Assembly (NCBI GenBank): GCA_030654555.1
Contig: JAURXG010000289.1
Span: 1-5,604 of the forward strand
Direction: 5' to 3'
Length of the DNA stretch: 5,604 bases
Source of the DNA: Aquabacterium sp.
GTDB lineage: Bacteria > Pseudomonadota > Gammaproteobacteria > Burkholderiales > Burkholderiaceae_C
Shown: positions 1 through 5,604 of the stretch, piece after piece
Layout: the number at the start of each line of letters is the position of its first letter
Numbering within the stretch: position 1 is the first letter of the stretch
Program-made: the position numbers and the translations under genes
Notes under the pieces: model-generated
The model's database searches: none
What the model saw: only the letters and a program-made list of their open reading frames with translations
What the model was told of the DNA's origin: nothing

Positions 1-1551
<1,551 letters not shown>

Positions 1552-1566
1552 GCGGGCGAATCTTCA

Positions 1567-1574
1567 GCAGAATC
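1567..1574 (+). promoter_or_regulatory. Possible -10 element (GCAGAATC) directly before the MFS start
   Basis: CAGAAT (1568-1573) matches the sigma-70 -10 consensus TATAAT at four of six positions, and it ends six bases before the ATG at 1580. If it is a -10 box, transcription would begin at or next to the start codon, giving a leaderless or nearly leaderless mRNA. This would fit the absence of a purine-rich Shine-Dalgarno sequence in the 28-base gap. The same octamer stands at the same distance before phaC on the other strand. No convincing -35 is present: TTGAGC at 1548-1553, which overlaps the metH stop, is only 14 bases away. The alternative is simple read-through from metH. Confidence 0.3.
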
Positions 1575-1579
1575 CCGGC

Positions 1580-2758
1580 ATGGCCGAAACCCCCCGCACT
1601 GCTGCGCTGCTGCTCAATGTCGCCCACGCGGTCGACCACCTCTTCCTGCTGATCTTCGCCACCGCGGTGTCGGCGATCGCGGCCGATTTCGGCTTCGCCC
1701 GCTGGGAAGACCTGATGCCCTACGGCGTGGGCGCCTTCCTGATGTTCGGCCTGGGCTCGCTGCCGGCAGGCAAGCTGGGCGACAGCTGGGGCCGGCGGCC
1801 GATGATGCTGGTGTTCTTCTTCGGCATGGGCGCGGCGGCGCTGCTGGCCTCGGTGACGCAGAACGCCTGGCAGCTGGCCGGCGCGCTGTCGCTGCTGGGC
1901 GCGTTCTCGGCGATCTACCACCCGGTGGGCATCCCGATGCTGGTGCAGGGCGCGAAGAAGCCGGGCGCGGTGATCGGCGTCAACGGGCTGTCGGGCAACC
2001 TGGGCATCGCCGCGGCGGCGCTGACCACCGGCTTCCTGGTGCAGGCTTTCGGCTGGCGCGCTGCCTTTGCCGCGCCCGGGCTGGCCTGCATCGCGCTGGG
2101 TGTGGTCTTCGCGCGGCTGGTGCCGGCCGAGGCCGAGCCGCCGTCGCAGCGCAGGCGCGCCACCGCGGTGATCCTGGCGCCCGGCCAGCTGGCACGGGTG
2201 CTGGTGGTGATGACGGTGGCCTCGGCCACCGCCGGGCTGCTGTTCAACCTGACGACCAACGGCAACGGCCAGTTGCTGGCCGAGCGGCTGGGCCGCGTCG
2301 TCAACGACCCGGCCACGCTGGGCATGCTGCTGGCGGCGGTGTACGCGGTCTCCAGCGTGGCCCAGGTGGTGGTGGGCCGGCTGCTCGACCGGGTGCCGCT
2401 CAAGCGGCTTCAGCTGACCATCGTGCTGTGCCAGGCGCCGCTGCTGGCGCTGGCCAGCCAGGCCCAGGGCTGGTGGCTGTATGCCGCGCTGCTGGGCGTG
2501 ATGGTGCTGATCTTCGGCGCCATCCCGTTCACCGACGCGGTGATCGTGCGCTATGTCGACGACCACATGCGCTCGCGCGTGGCCGGCCTGCGGCTGACGC
2601 TGTCGCTGGGCGTCAGCTCGCTGGCGGTGTGGGCGCTGGGGCCGGTGGTCAAGGCCAGCGGCTTCGGCACGCTGTTCCTGGCGATGGCCGGCATCTCGCT
2701 GTGCACCGTCGCGGCGCTGCTGCTGATGCCGGGCGAGCCGGCGCGGTCGACGGCCTGA
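1580..2758 (+). CDS. Major facilitator superfamily transporter, 12 transmembrane helices
   Basis: This 392-residue inner-membrane carrier has the usual MFS length. About twelve hydrophobic segments are visible, in two groups of six around a short charged loop (about residues 182-195, PAEAEPPSQRRR). The loop between helices 2 and 3 carries the MFS signature motif A, GKLGDSWGRR (residues 64-73). A degenerate copy, GRLLDRVPLKR (about 266-276), sits at the equivalent place in the second half. Helix 1 has His/Asp residues (HAVDH, 16-20), and YHPVGIPM (113-120) resembles a segment I associate with Fsr (fosmidomycin resistance)-like and related MFS exporters. The substrate cannot be read from sequence; drug or metabolite efflux and solute uptake are both possible. 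The ATG at 1580 lies 28 bases after metH and gives a normal N-terminus, though no clear ribosome binding site precedes it. Co-transcription with metH is possible but does not establish a methionine-related role. The 3' end faces phaC. Confidence 0.93.
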   Translation: MAETPRTAALLLNVAHAVDHLFLLIFATAVSAIAADFGFARWEDLMPYGVGAFLMFGLGSLPAGKLGDSWGRRPMMLVFFFGMGAAALLASVTQNAWQLAGALSLLGAFSAIYHPVGIPMLVQGAKKPGAVIGVNGLSGNLGIAAAALTTGFLVQAFGWRAAFAAPGLACIALGVVFARLVPAEAEPPSQRRRATAVILAPGQLARVLVVMTVASATAGLLFNLTTNGNGQLLAERLGRVVNDPATLGMLLAAVYAVSSVAQVVVGRLLDRVPLKRLQLTIVLCQAPLLALASQAQGWWLYAALLGVMVLIFGAIPFTDAVIVRYVDDHMRSRVAGLRLTLSLGVSSLAVWALGPVVKASGFGTLFLAMAGISLCTVAALLLMPGEPARSTA

Positions 2759-2770
2759 GCGCGCGCAGCT

Positions 2771-4612
2771 TCAGTCGTCGTAACGCTGCAGCACGTAGGT
2801 GCCCGGCGCCGGGCCCAGGCTGGCGCCGGCGGGCAGGGCCGCTGGGCGTCTCGGCGCCGACGAGCGCTCGGCCAGCCAGGCGTGCCAGGCGGGCCACCAC
2901 GAGCCCTCGTGCCGCGCGGCCTGCAGCGCCCACTGCGAGGCCGACATCCAGCGGCCGTGCGCCGGGCGGGTGGACAGGCGGTAGCTGCGCCCGGCATGGC
3001 CCGGCTCGGCCACGATGCCGGCGTTGTGGCCACCGCTGGCCAGCGCGAAGCGGATCTCGGCATCGCACAGGTGGTGCAGCTTGTAGACCGAGGGCCAGGG
3101 CGAGATGTGGTCGCGCTCGGTGCCGACCATGAAGATCGGCAGGCGCAGGTCGGCCAGCGACACCGGCCGCCCGTCCACCCGGTAGCTGCTGGTGGCCAGC
3201 GCGTTGTGCAGGTACAGCGCGGTCAGGTACTCGTGGTGCATGCGCGCTGGCATGCGCGTGGTGTCGGCGTTCCAGGCCATCAGGTCGCTGCGCTGCTCGC
3301 GCTCGCCCATCAGGTACTCGCGCATGCGCCGGGTCCAGACCAGGTCGCGCGAGTGCAGGAACTGGAACGAGCCGGCCATCTGCTTGCCGCTGAGGTAGCC
3401 CTGGCCGCGGGTGATCTCGTCGAGGTAGCCGACCTGGCTCTCGTCGATGAACAGGCCCAGTTCGCCCGGCTCGGAGAAGTCGGTCTGCGCGGCCAGCAGC
3501 GTCAATGACTGCAGCGGCGGCAGGCCGGCGCCGTCGGCAATGCCACCGTGCCGGGCGATCGCCGCCGCGGCGATGGCCAGCAGCGTGCCGCCCAGGCAGT
3601 AACCCATCGCATGCACCGGCGTGGCCGGGCGGCCGCGCGAGGCGGGGTGCAGCCGGCCGATCGCGCGCAGCGACTCCAGCACGCCCAGCCGCAGGTAGTC
3701 GTCCATCGTCAGGTCGTGGTCCTCGGCCTCGGGGTTGCGCCAGGACAGCATGTACACCGTGTGCCCCTGCTCGACCAGGTAGCGCACCATCGAGTTCGAC
3801 GGCGACAGGTCGAGGATGTAGTACTTCATGATCCACGACGGCACGATCAGCAGCGGCTCGGGGTGCACCCGGTCGGTCTGGGGCGTGTAGCGGATCAGCT
3901 CGACCAGCCGGTTGCGCATCACCACGTCGCCCGGCGTGACCGCCACGTCCTGTCCGACGCGAAAACGCTGCGCCTGGGCCTCGACCTCCGGGTCGCTCAG
4001 GCCGGCCACGTCGCGGACCAGGTTCATCGTGCCCTGCAGCAGGTGGGCGCCGCCCGATTCGATCGCGTCGTGCAGCACCACCGGGTTGGTCGCCAGCCAG
4101 TTGGCCGGGCCCATCACGCCCAGCCATTGCTTGGCGAAGAAGCGGGTCATCTCGACATGGTGCTCGGTCATGCCGCCCACCCAGGCCGCCTCGCGCCAGA
4201 AGGCCTCGGCATTGCGGAAGCCGGTGCGCAGCAGGTTGAAGGGCCAGGTGGCCCAGGCCTCGTCGCGAAAGCGCGGGTCGTCGTCGACGTGGCCCGATGG
4301 GGTGCTGCCGTCGCCGGCCGGTTCGAGCAGCGTCTGGGTGGCCAGGTTGGTGGCCAGTGCGGCCAGCTCCATCTGCCGGCCGGGCGACACGCCCAGGTGC
4401 CAGGCCCAGTCGGCGGCGGCCAATGCCAGCGCCACCGGCGACAGGCTGGCAAACAACGGGGCGGTGCTGGCATGCAGCACGCGGTCCAGCCGCTGGGTGG
4501 GGGTTTCTTCGGCCTGGGGATGCGGCAGGACGACCGGGACGGCGGGTTCAGGGTGGCGCATGGTGGCGGCGGGCGCGGTTGCGGCGCGGGATTGCGACGG
4601 GCCTCTACCCAT
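2771..4612 (-). CDS. phaC: Poly(3-hydroxyalkanoate) synthase, class I-type PhaC
   Basis: The product polymerises (R)-3-hydroxyacyl-CoA into polyester on the surface of storage granules, releasing CoA. Read from the ATG at 4612 it has 613 residues, close to the ~589 of the Cupriavidus necator enzyme. After a low-complexity N-terminus comes the PhaC N-terminal region (about 42-200: LDRVLHA, LSPVALALAAADWAWHL). An alpha/beta-hydrolase core follows with VPSWIMKYYILDLSP (258-272), VEQGHTVYMLSW, and the PhaC box GYCLGG with nucleophile Cys339 (codon 3598-3596). Asp501 in GTERDHI and His529 in SGGHNAGIV complete the triad. Cys-Asp and Asp-His spacings (162 and 28) almost equal those of C. necator (161 and 28). 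Trp447 (AWN) and the C-terminal GSWWPAW are also conserved. ATG 4561 (596 residues) is an alternative start, and neither has a clear Shine-Dalgarno. No phaA, phaB, phaR or phasin gene is in view; comM lies upstream on the same strand. The wording WIMKYYILDLSP suggests the second, often stand-alone PhaC lineage rather than the phaCAB-operon type; this is from memory. Confidence 0.96.
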   Translation of the reverse strand: MGRGPSQSRAATAPAATMRHPEPAVPVVLPHPQAEETPTQRLDRVLHASTAPLFASLSPVALALAAADWAWHLGVSPGRQMELAALATNLATQTLLEPAGDGSTPSGHVDDDPRFRDEAWATWPFNLLRTGFRNAEAFWREAAWVGGMTEHHVEMTRFFAKQWLGVMGPANWLATNPVVLHDAIESGGAHLLQGTMNLVRDVAGLSDPEVEAQAQRFRVGQDVAVTPGDVVMRNRLVELIRYTPQTDRVHPEPLLIVPSWIMKYYILDLSPSNSMVRYLVEQGHTVYMLSWRNPEAEDHDLTMDDYLRLGVLESLRAIGRLHPASRGRPATPVHAMGYCLGGTLLAIAAAAIARHGGIADGAGLPPLQSLTLLAAQTDFSEPGELGLFIDESQVGYLDEITRGQGYLSGKQMAGSFQFLHSRDLVWTRRMREYLMGEREQRSDLMAWNADTTRMPARMHHEYLTALYLHNALATSSYRVDGRPVSLADLRLPIFMVGTERDHISPWPSVYKLHHLCDAEIRFALASGGHNAGIVAEPGHAGRSYRLSTRPAHGRWMSASQWALQAARHEGSWWPAWHAWLAERSSAPRRPAALPAGASLGPAPGTYVLQRYDD

Positions 4613-4617
4613 TGGCA

Positions 4618-4625
4618 GATTCTGC
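4618..4625 (-). promoter_or_regulatory. Possible -10 element (GCAGAATC) directly before phaC
   Basis: On the minus strand CAGAAT (4624-4619) lies six bases before the ATG at 4612. Octamer and spacing are the same as before the MFS gene. Within it lies a perfect 11-base inverted repeat, GCAGATTCTGC on the plus strand (4615-4625), which could be an operator half-pair or chance. No -35 hexamer is found at 15-19 bases upstream. If this is a promoter, the transcript would start near the first base of the ATG at 4612, favouring the 613-residue start over the one at 4561. Confidence 0.3.
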
Positions 4626-4661
4626 AAGCCCGGGGCCGGCCGGGCGTTGACGCAGGCCAAG

Positions 4662-4682
4662 CACCGCGAGGCCCCCGCGGTG
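4662..4682 (-). terminator. Terminator-like hairpin between comM and phaC
   Basis: A perfect 7-base-pair inverted repeat (CACCGCG / CGCGGTG) encloses a 7-base loop (4669-4675). It starts nine bases after the comM stop codon in the direction of transcription. The stem is nearly all G-C, but only two T residues follow soon after (GCTTGG), so it lacks the U-run of a classical intrinsic terminator. It may stall polymerase or protect the comM 3' end. In sequence this GC-rich a 7-bp stem can also arise by chance. Confidence 0.35.
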
Positions 4683-4691
4683 GACCGCGCC

Positions 4692-5604
4692 TCAGGCCCC
4701 GGGCAGCGCGCGCCGGTACTGCATCGCCTCGGCCAGGTGCGCCACGCCGATGCGCTCGGCCTGGGCCAGGTCGGCGATGGTGCGTGCCACCTTGATGGCA
4801 CGGTGCAGCCCGCGGCCCGACCAGCCCAGCCGCGCCGCGGCCTGCTGCAGGAAGCGGCTGGCGGCGTCGTCCAGCGGGCACAGCGCATCGAGCTGGCCGG
4901 CCTCCAGCGCGGCATTGGGCCTGGCCTGGCGCGTCTGCTGCGTGGCCTGGGCGCGCGCCACCCGCTCGGCCACCACGGCGCTGGGCTCGCCCTGCGGCTG
5001 CGCCAGCATCTCGTCGGGCGCCACCGCGGCCACCTCCACCTGCAGGTCGATGCGGTCGAGCAGCGGGCCCGACAACTTGCCCTGGTAGCGCGTGATCTGG
5101 TCGGGCGTGCAGCGGCAGGCGCGGCCGGCCACCTGCGCGCCGAGCCAGCCGCAGGGGCAGGGGTTCATCGCCGCCACCAGCTGGAAGCCGGCCGGAAACA
5201 GCGCCGAGCGCGCCGCCCGCGCGATGGTGATCTGGCGCGTCTCCAGCGGCTCGCGCAGCGCCTCCAGCGCCGCGCGCGGGAACTCGGGCAGCTCGTCGAG
5301 GAACAGCAGCCCACCATGCGCCAGCGAGATCTCGCCGGGTCTGGGCGGCGAGCCACCGCCCACCAGCGCCACCGCGCTGGCCGAGTGGTGGGGCGCGCGG
5401 TAGGGGCGCTGCCGCCAGCGCGCCGCATCGAACCCGCCCGCCACCAGCCCGGCCAGGGCGGCGCTGGCCAGGGCCTCGTCGTAGTCCATCGGCGGCAGCA
5501 GGCCGGCCAGGCGCTGCGCCAGCATCGACTTGCCGCTGCCTGGCGGGCCGACCATCAACAGGCTGTGCCCGCCGGCCGCGGCCACCTCCAGCGCGCGCTT
5601 GGCG
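4692..5604 (-). CDS. comM: ComM/YifB-family Mg-chelatase-like AAA+ ATPase, C-terminal part (5' end outside window)
   Basis: ComM is a hexameric AAA+ helicase that promotes branch migration when incoming single-stranded DNA is integrated during natural transformation (shown in Vibrio cholerae). E. coli calls it YifB. The fragment has 303 codons of an expected ~500 and runs off the right edge. The frame stays open past a GTG at 5585, reading AKRALEVAAAGGH, a conserved internal segment, so that GTG is not the start. In order there are Walker A GPPGSGKS (Lys codon 5531-5529), RPYRAPHHSAS, GGGSPPRPGEISLAHGG, Walker B LLFLDELPEF (Asp-Glu 5297-5292), the sensor-1 region AAMNPCPCG, a four-cysteine CxC...CxC cluster (5159-5109) and the arginine-finger segment SGPLLDRIDL (Arg 5054-5052). 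The C-terminal Mg-chelatase helical domain follows (GWSGRGLHRAIKVARTIADL to the YRRALPG end). The missing N-terminus should hold the ~200-residue Lon-protease-like/S5-fold domain. phaC follows 79 bases downstream. Nothing looks damaged. Confidence 0.96.
   Translation of the reverse strand, partial: AKRALEVAAAGGHSLLMVGPPGSGKSMLAQRLAGLLPPMDYDEALASAALAGLVAGGFDAARWRQRPYRAPHHSASAVALVGGGSPPRPGEISLAHGGLLFLDELPEFPRAALEALREPLETRQITIARAARSALFPAGFQLVAAMNPCPCGWLGAQVAGRACRCTPDQITRYQGKLSGPLLDRIDLQVEVAAVAPDEMLAQPQGEPSAVVAERVARAQATQQTRQARPNAALEAGQLDALCPLDDAASRFLQQAAARLGWSGRGLHRAIKVARTIADLAQAERIGVAHLAEAMQYRRALPGA

Noticed and set aside
2801..2829. Strong GC hairpin potential (CCGGCGCC / GGCGCCGG, 11-base loop) and the palindrome GCCCGGCGCCGGGC, 30-60 bases past the MFS stop
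   Set aside because: It lies in the phaC C-terminal coding region and has no T-run on either strand. Such stems are common in Gly/Ala/Pro-coding GC-rich DNA, so I do not call it a terminator.
3238..3256. Short direct repeat of CATGCGCG
   Set aside because: It is two copies of eight bases inside phaC codons for conserved-type sequence (MPARMHHEY). It is too short and too GC-biased to suggest a mobile element or a regulatory array.
2649..4127. 492-codon minus-strand open frame within phaC and across the MFS 3' end
   Set aside because: It is an Arg/Ala/Gly/Pro-rich shadow of phaC in another frame, lacks any recognisable motif and runs antisense into the MFS gene.
3548..4795. 415-codon plus-strand open frame antisense to phaC and the comM end
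   Set aside because: Its composition (Gln, His, Arg, Gly, Val) is typical of the reverse complement of a GC-rich gene. It has no motif, and it crosses two well-supported genes and their gap.
4613..4915. N-terminal extension of phaC back to an ATG at 4915 (714 residues)
   Set aside because: The extra ~100 residues would overlap the comM coding end in another frame and have no PhaC similarity. The starts at 4612 or 4561 give normal family length.

Overview
This is a very GC-rich window (about 70% by eye) from a proteobacterial chromosome. It is most likely a betaproteobacterium of the order Burkholderiales, near the Rubrivivax/Leptothrix/Roseateles kind of lineage. That assignment rests on base composition, strong G/C preference at third codon positions, and the combination of cobalamin-dependent methionine synthase, a class I-type polyhydroxyalkanoate (PHA) synthase and a ComM-type AAA+ protein. 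It is an inference from remembered protein families, not a database result.

Layout: two rightward genes converge on two leftward genes. (1) 1-1551 (+) is the C-terminal ~516 codons of cobalamin-dependent methionine synthase MetH, cut by the left window edge. (2) After 28 bases comes a complete 12-helix MFS transporter, 1580-2758 (+). (3) Twelve bases past its stop lies the stop of a complete, convergently oriented PHA synthase, 2771-4612 (-). (4) Upstream of phaC, 79 bases away and on the same strand, is the 3' part of comM/yifB, 4692-5604 (-), cut by the right edge. The window is almost fully coding, and no gene-free stretch exceeds 80 bases. I see no tRNA, rRNA, IS element, CRISPR array or prophage feature.

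The four genes do not form one pathway. MetH makes methionine, the MFS protein probably exports or imports a small solute, PhaC polymerises hydroxyacyl-CoA into storage polyester, and ComM acts on DNA recombination intermediates during natural transformation. All catalytic or signature motifs that fall in the window look intact.

I did not find a previously undescribed system. The points most worth a second look are modest: an identical GCAGAATC-N5-ATG arrangement in front of both complete genes, which would fit -10 elements of leaderless or very-short-leader transcripts; a PHA synthase of the 'WIMKYYILDLSP' type with no phaA, phaB, phasin or phaR in view; and a 7-bp hairpin just after the comM stop that may separate comM from phaC transcription.
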